Origin: LH-M37 sp032251315
Lineage (GTDB): Bacteria > Pseudomonadota > Gammaproteobacteria > SZUA-229
DNA length: 18,736 nucleotides
Assembly (NCBI GenBank): GCA_032251315.1
Contig: JAVVEE010000052.1
Coordinates: forward strand, 1-18,736
Reading direction: 5' to 3'
In this document: positions 1 through 8,477 of the stretch, in pieces
How the letters are laid out: each line of letters opens with the position of its first letter
Position numbering within the stretch: position 1 is the first letter of the stretch
The notes under the pieces: generated by a model
Database searches by the model: none
The model's input: only the letters and a program-made list of their open reading frames with translations
What the model was told of the DNA's origin: nothing
Program-made: the position numbers and the translations under genes

Positions 1-414
1 TTAAGCCCTACGAAACTAATTTCTTAACATTAAGGTTATTTAGTCGTTTATTATTAGGCAACAGCATGCCACCTATATAAATGATCTGAATTTCATAATC
101 TAAAGCATAAACTTGTTCACGATATAAAATAGCATCGCTATAAAACTTTGCTATTAGATATCTAGATGTCTCCATTATCTGAGACGAACTATAGAACCAA
201 AATATTACAATATGGTTACAGATTAATGCCATTTCTATGAAAATTTGACTGTAATTATTCAGCAACACTGACAAATTAAAAAAATTTCATGTGTTTTCAA
301 GATGTGCCAAGGTCCGCTTTGGGTCGGTTTTGCTCCTTCAGCTTATCTTTTACCAAGGTCTGTTAACACCGATGCACTTAAGTCCCTGTGTTCGCTGGCC
401 ATTTTTTACCTATG
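1..414. other. AT-rich segment without a recognisable gene
   Basis: This stretch is much more AT-rich than the genes that follow. A minus-strand frame is open from 274 to 8 (88 residues), but it begins with TTG, has no convincing Shine-Dalgarno, and matches no family I recognise. It is rich in Ile, Tyr, Asn and Leu, as chance translation of AT-rich DNA would be. The right part (about 291-414) is less AT-rich and also holds no gene I can support. It may contain the end of the TraB-gene transcript, but I see no clear intrinsic terminator. A small horizontally acquired gene cannot be excluded. Confidence 0.4.
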
Positions 415-1290
415 TTACAAACGAACCAGCTGATAACCGGCATTGTGCAGCAATTGCACAATACCCCTGTCGCCGATCAGGTGCCCGGCACCGACTACCA
501 CAAAATAGTCTCCTTCCTGTTTTAGATAATTTTTGATCGACGCAACCATTTTTATATTGCGCTGAAAATACAGCTTTTCGTAAAGAGCAACAATCGCCGC
601 ATTCTCATTCAGAATATCTTCGAACAGTAATTTATGCATGCGGTCTTCGTCGCCCTGCTTCCATGCACTGATCAGGTTGTTCATTTCACTCTCCAGTATC
701 TCCTGAGAATAAAACAGATCCTGAAATAACAAATCGGCATCTTCGATATCCAGAAACAGCGCTAACTGTTCGTCCATGGTTTCGAGTGCCAGCAATTTCT
801 TATCTTCCACCTTATTGAGAAAATGCTGATCAATTCCCAGTTCCGGCTTCAGGCCTGCCTGTTGAGCCTGTATCGCCGCCAGCGTCAGCACGACCACGCC
901 GGGTTTCTGTTTTTCCACCATTGCCGGTAAAATACCCAGGTCTTTTAAATAGGCCTGAAGCTGGTTGTAGGTTTTTTCGGACAGGTTATCCCTGAGCGTC
1001 TCCTCACCGGTATAGAGTGCCTCCTTTTGCATAAAATGTTGCAGGCGCGCACTCGACTCGAGCGAGTCCATATCCACTTCTACCACCAGCGTTTGCGCCG
1101 CCGCAAAAGCTTGCTCTATCTCTGCACGCAAGGGATAAAAACTAGAATCAGCAAAATGAATTGAACCCAGCAGATAGACTGTCGCCTGCGCCGAATCTAC
1201 GCGCCAGAACATTGCGCGGTCTTCACTGGCGATCAGCTGAAAACTGAAAACCGCATAGAAAATAAAGCCGGCAATGAATTTTTTAGTCAT
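415..1290 (-). CDS. TraB/GumN family protein (YbaP-like), predicted secreted
   Basis: The 291-residue protein starts with a short basic stretch and a hydrophobic segment (about residues 5-21) ending near a small residue, which looks like a signal peptide. The mature part has the two hallmarks of the TraB/PrgY/GumN family (Pfam PF01963): an N-terminal GSIH motif (G42-H45) and a C-terminal GAGH motif (G267-H270). Some members, such as the eukaryotic TIKI proteins, are metalloproteases that use these His/Glu positions; the function of bacterial YbaP-type members is not settled. The start overlaps the end of rsmI by 8 bases on the same strand, so the two are probably cotranscribed and translationally coupled. 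No strong ribosome binding site is visible, which fits coupling. The family assignment is firm; the molecular role is not. Confidence 0.85.
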   Translation of the reverse strand: MTKKFIAGFIFYAVFSFQLIASEDRAMFWRVDSAQATVYLLGSIHFADSSFYPLRAEIEQAFAAAQTLVVEVDMDSLESSARLQHFMQKEALYTGEETLRDNLSEKTYNQLQAYLKDLGILPAMVEKQKPGVVVLTLAAIQAQQAGLKPELGIDQHFLNKVEDKKLLALETMDEQLALFLDIEDADLLFQDLFYSQEILESEMNNLISAWKQGDEDRMHKLLFEDILNENAAIVALYEKLYFQRNIKMVASIKNYLKQEGDYFVVVGAGHLIGDRGIVQLLHNAGYQLVRL

Positions 1291-2161
1291 CGTTATTTTT
1301 CAGCTTCAGCGCTGCTTCGTACAACTCATTTTTATTAATACCGGTAATGCGTGAAGCAATTTTTGCGGCCTGCTTTACGGGCAGCTCATCCACCAGTGCC
1401 GCCAGTATTTCGTCGCGTAGCGGATGCGCCGATTTATCCTGAACGCTGCCTGCCAGCACCAGCACAATCTCGCCCTTGCGTTGCATGGCATCACTGTCCA
1501 CCCAGAGGCATAGTTCATCAAGGGTGGCCTTGCAAATCGTTTCGTAGGTTTTGGTGATCTCGCGCGCGAAGGTCGCCAGTCGCTGTTCACCGAACACCGT
1601 TTTCATGTCCATCAATGTGGCCAGCACCCGGTGGCAGGAGATGTAGAAGATCATGGTGCGCGACTCTTCCTTCAGCGCCTGTAGATAGCTCAGCCGCGCT
1701 GCCTGCCTGGACGGAGGAAAGCCTTCAAAACTAAACCGGTCACTCGCCAGACCAGCCACGCTCATGGCGGCAATGGCGGCACAGGCACCCGGTATGGGCA
1801 CGACCCGTATGCCGTGCTGATGTGCCTGCTCGACCAGGCGATAGCCGGGGTCGCTGACCAGCGGTGTGCCCGCATCGGAAATCAGGGCGATGGATTCACC
1901 CTGCTGCAAGCGCGCCAATAGGCGCCCGGTCTGATATTCTTCATTGTGCTCGTGGTAGGCCTGCATGCGCGTTGAGATGCCCAGGTGGCTCAACAGGCGC
2001 TGGCTGTGGCGGGTATCCTCAGCGGCGATTAAATCGGCTGATTTGAGTGTCTCTACGGCGCGGGGGCTGATATCACCGAGATTACCAATCGGTGTTGCCA
2101 CCATATATAATGTTCCAGCATTCTCAGCGAGCTCTTTTTTAGACGAAATTTCGATTGACAC
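1283..2161 (-). CDS. rsmI: 16S rRNA (cytidine(1402)-2'-O)-methyltransferase
   Basis: RsmI uses S-adenosylmethionine to methylate the 2'-O of C1402 in the decoding centre of 16S rRNA. The 292-residue length is normal for the family. The tetrapyrrole-methylase fold is recognisable: the ATPIGNLGDIS motif near residues 22-32, AEDTRHS near 47, the SAM-loop motif LISDAGTPLVSDPG, and VPIPGACA further on, followed by a small C-terminal domain. Translation appears to start at GTG (2161-2159), preceded by GAAGGAT at a good distance; no better in-frame ATG fits the conserved N-terminus. It is divergent from lpoA across an 88-base gap. rsmI next to lpoA/yraN is a conserved gammaproteobacterial arrangement. 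Confidence 0.97.
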   Translation of the reverse strand: MSIEISSKKELAENAGTLYMVATPIGNLGDISPRAVETLKSADLIAAEDTRHSQRLLSHLGISTRMQAYHEHNEEYQTGRLLARLQQGESIALISDAGTPLVSDPGYRLVEQAHQHGIRVVPIPGACAAIAAMSVAGLASDRFSFEGFPPSRQAARLSYLQALKEESRTMIFYISCHRVLATLMDMKTVFGEQRLATFAREITKTYETICKATLDELCLWVDSDAMQRKGEIVLVLAGSVQDKSAHPLRDEILAALVDELPVKQAAKIASRITGINKNELYEAALKLKNNDD

Positions 2162-2249
2162 GGCTTATCCTTCAAAACATACTTATTTGCCTGTAATACT
2201 AACGGATTCGGCGACCGACTCGCACAGATTATTCACCAATCCTGATAAT

Positions 2250-4211
2250 ATGATTTCTGCTAAGCTATCCCCTGATCCACTACTTTTGACTATTTTGTTT
2301 CCATCAATTTTACCCAGACATCTGACATTACTGCTTTTGATCCTGCTGAGCGGCTGTAGCGGCATGCCGGAAAAAACCGCCCCGGACAAAAGCATTGACG
2401 ACATCATTTCCGAAGCCGTCCGCGATCAGAGCATCGAGGCGGGTACCGAAACCACGCTGGCTGAATCCCCCGAACACTACATCAGACTCGCCAGCGAAAG
2501 CAGCGGAGAGATGCAGCAGAAATATCTTCTCAAGGCCGCAGAACTTCTCTATTCTCGCGGTGACATTTCATTGGCACAAGACCAGCTTGAAAACATTCAG
2601 GCTGAGGATATCGCCGGCTCTCGCCAGATTCAGATCCAGCTGCTGGCTGCAAAAATCGCCCTCGCCAACCACAACCCGGCTCAGGCCATTGAGCTACTGC
2701 CCGGCCAGGAGAGAATGACGGTGAGTCAGTTTATTGAGATCAACGAAATTCGTGCCGAAGCTAATGTCGCCATGGGCTACCTGCTGGCCGCGATTAAAAC
2801 CCGGGTGCAGATTGATCCCTACTACAAGGATGACGAAAAACGCGAGAACAATCATCATGCTATCTGGTCGGCATTAAATGCACTGCCGCCCGTCGTGCTT
2901 AACGATATAAGCTCCAGCAACAAAGCCTTACAGGGCTGGCTCGAACTTATTCGAGTCATGCGTGACGCACAGCTTAATCGCGATGAACTGCGCAATGAAG
3001 TGCTCGACTGGAGAACACGCTTTCCCGAACATCCTGCCGGCAACGCGTTTATCGACCGCCTGCTGCAGGCTCACCTCAGTACATCGCCTACAGAATACGT
3101 GATCGCGGTGTTATTACCACAGCAGGGTCCCTATCAAGCGGTTACCAAAGCGATAACAAACGGCTTCCTGAGCGCTTACTATGCTGACAGCGCCCAAAGT
3201 CGTAAGCCCGTTTTACGTTTTTATGATACCAGCAGCAAGGATCTGGATTTTGTCGCCCTGTACCGCAAGGTGGTAAAGGAAGGTGCGGACTATGTCCTCG
3301 GCCCGCTTGATAAAGCCGCTATTGAGCAGCTGCTGCAGTCCAATGATCTTGCCAGTGAGCTTGAAGTCCCGGTGCTCACCTTAAATTATGCCGAAGACAC
3401 TTCGAGTGCTGCCAATAACCTCTATCAGTTTGGATTACTGCCAGAAGATGAGGCGCGTCAGGTCGCTGAACTCGCTATTCGCCGGAACAAAACCCGGGCA
3501 GCCATTCTTGCACCTGCCGGCCCGTGGGGGGAACGCTTAAAATCCGCCTTCGAACAACGCTTTACAGAACTCGGTGGCAGCGTTCTATCAACGCAGCATT
3601 TTAATGACAATATTGATGATTATGGCCAGCCGATTAAGCAACTGTTAAACCTGCAACAAAGCAACAATCGCCATAAAGATCTACAGCACCTGCTGGGGAC
3701 GGAGTTGAAATACTCGCCGTATCGCCGGCAGGATATTGATATGATCTTTCTGGCCGCAACTCACCACTCTGCCCGCAGCATCATGCCGGCCTTAAAATTC
3801 CACCATGCAGGCGATCTGTCGGTTTACTCAACCTCACATGCTTATACAGGCAATAAGGACCGCTCTGCCGACATGGACCTCAATGGACTGATGTTCTGCG
3901 ATCTGCCCTGGACCTTGCTGGGTGATCACCCATTAAAACAGACTTTTAAAAACAACTGGCCGGAGCAGCAAAATTATACCCGGCTGTTTGCTCTGGGTAT
4001 CGACAGCTACCATCTACTTTATAACCTCAAGCTTCTCTCCAGCTACAGGAATGCTCAATTTGTCGGTCAGACTGGTAATATCTATCTTGACAGCAACAAC
4101 CGTCTGCACCGGGAATCACTCTGGGCCAGATTCCAAAATGGTACCGCGAGCTACATCAACACCACTATTGCACCTGAAACCGGTATAGCCATTGAGCCAG
4201 ACCAGCTATAG
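2250..4211 (+). CDS. lpoA: Outer-membrane lipoprotein LpoA, activator of penicillin-binding protein 1A
   Basis: LpoA reaches from the outer membrane through peptidoglycan to stimulate PBP1a (MrcA). The frame is open further upstream, but ATG at 2250 gives a proper lipoprotein signal: a long hydrophobic stretch (about residues 11-34) ending in the lipobox LLSGC with Cys36. The product is 653 residues, close to the 678 of E. coli LpoA. The N-terminal half (about 60-300) is helical and repeat-like (TPR type). The C-terminal half, beginning near YVIAVLLPQQGPYQ, has a periplasmic-binding-protein-like fold (LppC family, PF04348). It heads the lpoA-yraN-gmhA operon, and its last 20 bases overlap yraN. 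The ribosome binding site before 2250 is weak, so the exact start rests on the signal sequence. Confidence 0.93.
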   Translation: MISAKLSPDPLLLTILFPSILPRHLTLLLLILLSGCSGMPEKTAPDKSIDDIISEAVRDQSIEAGTETTLAESPEHYIRLASESSGEMQQKYLLKAAELLYSRGDISLAQDQLENIQAEDIAGSRQIQIQLLAAKIALANHNPAQAIELLPGQERMTVSQFIEINEIRAEANVAMGYLLAAIKTRVQIDPYYKDDEKRENNHHAIWSALNALPPVVLNDISSSNKALQGWLELIRVMRDAQLNRDELRNEVLDWRTRFPEHPAGNAFIDRLLQAHLSTSPTEYVIAVLLPQQGPYQAVTKAITNGFLSAYYADSAQSRKPVLRFYDTSSKDLDFVALYRKVVKEGADYVLGPLDKAAIEQLLQSNDLASELEVPVLTLNYAEDTSSAANNLYQFGLLPEDEARQVAELAIRRNKTRAAILAPAGPWGERLKSAFEQRFTELGGSVLSTQHFNDNIDDYGQPIKQLLNLQQSNNRHKDLQHLLGTELKYSPYRRQDIDMIFLAATHHSARSIMPALKFHHAGDLSVYSTSHAYTGNKDRSADMDLNGLMFCDLPWTLLGDHPLKQTFKNNWPEQQNYTRLFALGIDSYHLLYNLKLLSSYRNAQFVGQTGNIYLDSNNRLHRESLWARFQNGTASYINTTIAPETGIAIEPDQL

Positions 4212-4572
4212 CAGGGGTCAACACGCAGAGAATGCGTGCTGTGAATTTCTCCTACAACAGGGACTCAAGCTGGTGACCCGAAACTATCACGGCCACCGCG
4301 GTGAAATTGACCTCATCATGCAGGAAGGCCAAACCTTAATATTCATAGAAGTCAGATTCAGGAAAAACGACTTTTATGGCGGCGCCCTTGAAAGCGTCAC
4401 CACACAGAAACAACAGCGCATTATGCGCACCGCTGAACAATACCTGCAACATGAAACAAAACTAAAAAATGGCCGCATTGACGTTGTCGCTATGTCGCAA
4501 AAGCCTCAAAATGCTCAACCTGTAGATATCGAAGCTGAATACAGCTTTGAGTGGATAAAAAACGCTTTTTAA
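4192..4572 (+). CDS. yraN: YraN family (UPF0102) endonuclease-like protein
   Basis: This 126-residue protein carries the restriction-endonuclease-like core of the UPF0102 family: an early Glu in GQHAEN, then GEIDLI followed by FIEVR, the spaced acidic and basic residues typical of PD-(D/E)xK nucleases. The family is often described as Holliday-junction-resolvase-like, but its activity is poorly established. The start is TTG at 4192. An in-frame stop (TAG, 4186-4188) lies just upstream and the conserved region begins about 10 codons later, so no ATG or GTG alternative exists. The gene overlaps lpoA by 20 bases in another frame and is probably translated by coupling. It lies 25 bases before the SIS gene, as in the E. 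coli yraM-yraN-diaA order. Confidence 0.92.
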   Translation: MSQTSYSRGQHAENACCEFLLQQGLKLVTRNYHGHRGEIDLIMQEGQTLIFIEVRFRKNDFYGGALESVTTQKQQRIMRTAEQYLQHETKLKNGRIDVVAMSQKPQNAQPVDIEAEYSFEWIKNAF

Positions 4573-4597
4573 TTATTACCAAGATGAACAAATATTT

Positions 4598-5188
4598 ATG
4601 GATTTAATCACTCGAATTAATCAGCATTTTCAGGACAGCATCAGCACCAAACAGCACGCAGTCGCTGTTCTGGCCGAGCCCATTGCACACGCCGCGCAAA
4701 CAATGACACAGTGTCTGCTCAGTGGCGGCAAGATTCTCTCCTGTGGCAATGGTGGATCGGCCGGAGATGCCCAGCATTTTTCTTCTGAAATGCTCAATCG
4801 TTTTGAAATGGAACGACCCGGCCTGCCCGCTATCGCCCTCACCACCGACAGCTCAACCATTACCTCTATTGCCAATGACTACAGTTATGAGCTGATCTTT
4901 TCCAAGCAGGTCACCGCACTCGGCCAACATGGCGATATTTTGCTCGCAATCAGTACCAGCGGGAATTCGGTTAACGTCAACAAGGCCATCCTGGCCGCGC
5001 ACGAACGTGACATGCTGGTCGTCGCTTTAAATGGAAAACAGGGGGGTGAACTCGCCTCCATACTCTCGCCCGGCGACGTAGAAATTCGTGTTCCCGGCGA
5101 ATCGACAGCCAGAATTCAGGAAGTGCATCTGCTGACCATCCACTGCCTGTGTGACCTCATTGACCATCAGCTGGGCATATCCAGCTAA
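4598..5188 (+). CDS. gmhA: SIS-domain phosphoheptose isomerase / DiaA-like protein
   Basis: This 196-residue SIS-domain protein belongs to the GmhA/DiaA group. GmhA converts sedoheptulose 7-phosphate to D-glycero-D-manno-heptose 7-phosphate for lipopolysaccharide core; DiaA is a DnaA-binding replication-initiation factor. By gene order (after yraN) it corresponds to DiaA, and its length equals that of E. coli DiaA. It nevertheless keeps the residues GmhA uses for metal binding and catalysis: His60 and Glu64 in the AQHFSSE segment, and Gln174 and His182 in RIQEVHLLTIH. E. coli DiaA, as I recall it, has Ala and Asn at the Glu64 and His182 positions. The substrate-binding CGNGGSAGD (49-57) and STSGNS (119-124) loops are intact. 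Either or both functions are possible. No strong ribosome binding site is visible. Confidence 0.9.
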   Translation: MDLITRINQHFQDSISTKQHAVAVLAEPIAHAAQTMTQCLLSGGKILSCGNGGSAGDAQHFSSEMLNRFEMERPGLPAIALTTDSSTITSIANDYSYELIFSKQVTALGQHGDILLAISTSGNSVNVNKAILAAHERDMLVVALNGKQGGELASILSPGDVEIRVPGESTARIQEVHLLTIHCLCDLIDHQLGISS

Positions 5189-5347
5189 CGATCGATTGCG
5201 GGGCATCACGGATCAGCTCTAAAGGCGCTTTTAATAGACGAGACCGCAGAAGAAGAAAAAAAAGGGGGGATAAGCTCTTGTGAACGGAAAACTTTACTGC
5301 TTTAGAACTATATTCCTAATTTCTTAAATAACCGAACGGGAGCGTTA

Positions 5348-5755
5348 TTATTTCACTACGCGCAGAGTTGGTTTAGGTTTATCAGGATCTGGATCTGGAT
5401 CGTCGTCCGCTACGCTGGATTCATGATCCGTCTCCGACAATGACTCATCCTCTTCGGTGAACATCATGCCCTGGCCATTTTCACGCGCGTAAATCGCTTC
5501 CACCGCCCTGATCGGCACATGGATTGATTCCGAAACCCCACTGAAACGCGCGCTGAAAGCAATCGCATCATCACCGAGCATCAGGCCACCGACGGCCATG
5601 GGCGCAATGTTCAACACAATTTTATTCTCCTGAATAAAGCGAGCCGGCACCTTACAGTCATCGACTGAGGCTTTGGCCAGTAGGTGCGGAGTCATGCCGT
5701 TATCAACAATCCATTGATAAATAGCACGAATAAGATAAGGACGGCTTGAGGTCAT
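5348..5755 (-). CDS. sspB: ClpXP protease specificity-enhancing factor SspB
   Basis: SspB tethers ssrA-tagged and some other substrates to ClpXP. The 135-residue protein has the folded substrate-binding domain (about residues 1-100, starting SSRPYLIRAIYQWIVDNG). An acidic, flexible linker full of Asp, Glu and Pro follows. The last residues, PTLRVVK, form the conserved tail that docks on the ClpX N-domain. It lies downstream of sspA in the same direction, 124 bases away, and converges with gmhA. No strong Shine-Dalgarno is evident before the ATG. The assignment is secure. Confidence 0.96.
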   Translation of the reverse strand: MTSSRPYLIRAIYQWIVDNGMTPHLLAKASVDDCKVPARFIQENKIVLNIAPMAVGGLMLGDDAIAFSARFSGVSESIHVPIRAVEAIYARENGQGMMFTEEDESLSETDHESSVADDDPDPDPDKPKPTLRVVK

Positions 5756-5879
5756 AAATTAAAACAGTTCCGGAAAAAGTCATGTCAGGGTCAGAACTTC
5801 AAACTAACATAGCCACTGTGTGGAATCTATAGCTGGAAATACAGAAAGCTGATTTAACGATCTTGATCCGGAAAATATT

Positions 5880-6476
5880 TTACAAACGGTATTCGCGTTC
5901 AGATTCAGTCAGACTCTGCTGAAATCCTTCCCGTTCAAAAATGCGGTTGGCGTAATCATAGACGGCATTGGCGCTTTTCGGCAGTTCGATGCCGTAGTGC
6001 GGCAAGCGCCACAGGATCGGGGCGATGCTGGCGTCGACCATGGTGAAGAAATCACTCAGGAAGAACGGCATAACATTGAACACTTCCACTGACGATATCA
6101 GGCTCTCGGTTAGCTCCTTGCGGGCTTTGGCCGCCAGCTTGTCGCCTTTGGTTTCAATAATGTCAGCCAGCGGATACCAGTCACTTTCGACCCGAAACAG
6201 GGCCAGTCGTGTCTGGGCACGCGCCACCGGACCCACTGGCATCAGGGGTGGATGCGGAAAACGCTCCTCCAGATATTCCATAATCACGCGTGAGTTGTGC
6301 AGCACCAGTTCCCGATCCACCAGCGTAGGCAGACTACAATAGGGGTTTAGATCAATCAAATCCTCAGGCAATTTTTTCGGATCAACTTCCAGTTTTTCGT
6401 GCGCAATCTCCTTTTCTGACAGAACAATCCGTGTTCTGTGACATTCAATCGATGTGCCTGATGTATACAAATTCAT
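5880..6476 (-). CDS. sspA: Stringent starvation protein A (GST-fold, RNA polymerase-associated)
   Basis: SspA has a glutathione-S-transferase fold but usually no GST activity; in E. coli it binds RNA polymerase and acts in stationary phase and acid tolerance. The sequence shows the thioredoxin-like N-terminal half (LYTSGTSIECHRTRIVLSEK, then the NPYCSLPTLVDRELVL segment) and the helical C-terminal half with the PFFLSDFFTMVDASIAPILWRL pattern split over about residues 140-165. I place the start at ATG 6476 (198 residues) because GGGAAAG lies just before it and the GST fold begins there; an in-frame ATG at 6497 would add seven residues. The gene follows petC by 46 bases (25 from the longer start), so it is probably in the petABC transcript, the usual gammaproteobacterial order. 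Confidence 0.93.
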   Translation of the reverse strand: MNLYTSGTSIECHRTRIVLSEKEIAHEKLEVDPKKLPEDLIDLNPYCSLPTLVDRELVLHNSRVIMEYLEERFPHPPLMPVGPVARAQTRLALFRVESDWYPLADIIETKGDKLAAKARKELTESLISSVEVFNVMPFFLSDFFTMVDASIAPILWRLPHYGIELPKSANAVYDYANRIFEREGFQQSLTESEREYRL

Positions 6477-6522
6477 ATTGCTTTCCCACTGTTGCATTAT
6501 CTATTCATCTAAACGAAATAGT

Positions 6523-7269
6523 TTAGTGAACGTCTTTCCAGTACTCTTTCTTGAGTAAATAAGCGAATACGAAGAAGATGGCCAGGAACAGTAGAACTTT
6601 CCAACCCATGCTTCTCCGCTCCGCCTGTACCGGCTCAGCAAGATACACCATGAAGTTAACCAGGTCCGCAGTAAATGCATCGAACTCTTCTGTCGTCATT
6701 GTACCGGACTGTATAGACTCCAAACCTTCAATCTTAGTTCCCCCATGTCCGTCATCCGCATAAACCGCCTTGTTAATACCCTGCAGGTTCATCAGCACAT
6801 TCGGCATCGCCACATCGGGGAAAGCCAAATTATTCATGCCTGTTGGACGATTTTCATCGAGATAAAAGGTACGCAGATAGGTATACAGCCAGTCGGCACC
6901 ACGTGCGCGCGCCGACAGGGAGAGATCGGGCACCGCCGTGCCGAACGCACTTTTGGCATACTCCTCGGTCATGGCCACCTTCATCAGGTCGCCGAGTTTC
7001 GTGGCTTCGCCCTTCTTATCGCGGGTAAAGATCATCATCTCACGCACTTCGGCCTCGTCCATGCCGGTATCTTTGGCAATGCGATTAAAGCGCATAAATT
7101 GCGCTGAATGACAGCTAAAGCAATAATTGACAAAGCTTTTTGCACCGCGTTTGATTGAATCTTTATCATTAATATCAATCGGGGCGGTGTCCAGATGCAC
7201 GCCGGCGCCGGCGGCAAAGGAAGTTGCCGGGAAAATAGCCAGTAATAATATCAGGATATGTTTTTTCAT
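6523..7269 (-). CDS. petC: Cytochrome c1 of the bc1 complex
   Basis: Cytochrome c1 carries electrons from the Rieske protein to soluble cytochrome c on the periplasmic side. The 248-residue protein has a signal peptide (residues 1-20, ending FAA), the covalent haem motif CFSCH (50-54), and a Met in VAMPNVL that fits the sixth haem ligand. One C-terminal membrane anchor (VLLFLAIFFVFAYLLKK) is followed by a short basic cytoplasmic tail. It overlaps the 3' end of petB by 4 bases, so translation is coupled. It is the third gene of petABC. Confidence 0.97.
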   Translation of the reverse strand: MKKHILILLLAIFPATSFAAGAGVHLDTAPIDINDKDSIKRGAKSFVNYCFSCHSAQFMRFNRIAKDTGMDEAEVREMMIFTRDKKGEATKLGDLMKVAMTEEYAKSAFGTAVPDLSLSARARGADWLYTYLRTFYLDENRPTGMNNLAFPDVAMPNVLMNLQGINKAVYADDGHGGTKIEGLESIQSGTMTTEEFDAFTADLVNFMVYLAEPVQAERRSMGWKVLLFLAIFFVFAYLLKKEYWKDVH

Positions 7270-8477
7270 GATGTAACCCTATCCGGTACAGGTTTTGTTA
7301 ACTCGTTTTTAGAGGTCACGAAGAGCACTACAAAGAAAGCAAAGTAGAGCAGCGTAAACAGCCGTGATAAATTAGTGATGGTGTCTGTCACCGGCTGCAT
7401 TGCCAGCCAGCCCAGTACCACGAAAGTCACTGCGAATACGGTCAGGTTAGCTTTGTAGACAACTGAACGGTAACGAATTGATTTCACCTTGCAGCGATCG
7501 ATCCACGGCAGGAAGAACAGCACAACAATCGCCGCGCCCATCGCACCCACGCCCATCAACTTATCGGGCACCGCGCGCAAAATGGCGTAGAACGGCGTGA
7601 AATACCAGACCGGGGCAATATGCGCAGGCGTCTTCAGCGGATCAGAAGCAATAAAGTTTGCATGCTCCAGGAAGTAACCGCCGCCATCAGGGAAGTAGAA
7701 CAGCACCACACTGAAGAAGAACAGGAATACCGCCACGCCCGCGATGTCTTTCACCGTGTAGTAGGGGTGGAACGGAATACCATCCAGAGGGATGCCCTTC
7801 GAATCCTTGTTTTTCTTGATTTCAACACCGTCAGGATTATTAGAACCGACTTCGTGCAGCGCCAGAATGTGTGCGATCACGAGGAATACGATCACAAACG
7901 GTAACGCCACCACATGCAGGGCAAAGAAACGATTCAGGGTGGCATCAGAGATGACGAAGTCACCGCGAATCCACAGCGTCAGATCATCACCAATCACCGG
8001 AATGGCGCTGAACAGTGAGATAATCACCTGCGCACCCCAGTATGACATCTGGCCCCAGGGCAGCAGATAGCCCATGAACGCTTCAGCCATCAGCGCCAGG
8101 TAGATGAACATGCCGAACAGCCAGATCAGCTCACGGGGTTTCTTGTAGGAGCCGTACATCAGGCCACGGAACATGTGCAGATAGACCACAATGAAGAATG
8201 CGGTTGCACCGGTGGAGTGAATGTAGCGAATCAGCCAGCCGTAAGGCACGTCACGCATGATGTACTCAACCGAGGCAAACGCCAGTTCAGCATCGGGCTT
8301 GTAATGCATGGTCAGGAAAATACCGGAAACAATCTGAATCACCAGCACCAGCAGCGCCAATGAACCAAAGAAGTACCAGAAATTAAAGTTTTTTGGTGTG
8401 TAGTATTCAGCCAGATGCTCATTCCACATTTTCATCAACGGGAAACGATCATCGACCCAAGTTAGCAGCTTACCCAT
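7266..8477 (-). CDS. petB: Cytochrome b of the bc1 complex
   Basis: This membrane subunit holds both quinone sites. The 403-residue length is that of the full eight-helix bacterial protein. The four haem histidines are visible as two pairs: His87 and His101 in helix B, and His188 and His203 in helix D. The GYLLPWGQMSYWGA segment (136-149) and the GSNNPDG loop after helix D are characteristic. The Qo-site motif that is PEWY in many species reads PVWY here (289-292), a variant I associate with beta- and gammaproteobacteria. The start abuts the petA stop with one shared base, and the end overlaps petC by 4 bases. Confidence 0.98.
   Translation of the reverse strand: MGKLLTWVDDRFPLMKMWNEHLAEYYTPKNFNFWYFFGSLALLVLVIQIVSGIFLTMHYKPDAELAFASVEYIMRDVPYGWLIRYIHSTGATAFFIVVYLHMFRGLMYGSYKKPRELIWLFGMFIYLALMAEAFMGYLLPWGQMSYWGAQVIISLFSAIPVIGDDLTLWIRGDFVISDATLNRFFALHVVALPFVIVFLVIAHILALHEVGSNNPDGVEIKKNKDSKGIPLDGIPFHPYYTVKDIAGVAVFLFFFSVVLFYFPDGGGYFLEHANFIASDPLKTPAHIAPVWYFTPFYAILRAVPDKLMGVGAMGAAIVVLFFLPWIDRCKVKSIRYRSVVYKANLTVFAVTFVVLGWLAMQPVTDTITNLSRLFTLLYFAFFVVLFVTSKNELTKPVPDRVTS

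Noticed and set aside
8..274. 88-residue minus-strand frame in the AT-rich edge
   Set aside because: TTG start, no ribosome binding site, composition typical of translated AT-rich DNA, no family features.
1965..2249. 95-codon upstream extension of lpoA
   Set aside because: It runs through the antisense of rsmI and would bury the lipoprotein signal; ATG 2250 gives a proper signal peptide and lipobox.
5318..5358. AACG/CGTT stem before sspB as a terminator for gmhA
   Set aside because: Only four base pairs and no clean T tract; too weak to call.
6745..7107. 120-residue plus-strand frame opposite petC
   Set aside because: Antisense to a clear cytochrome c1 gene and without recognisable motifs; a high-GC codon-bias artefact.
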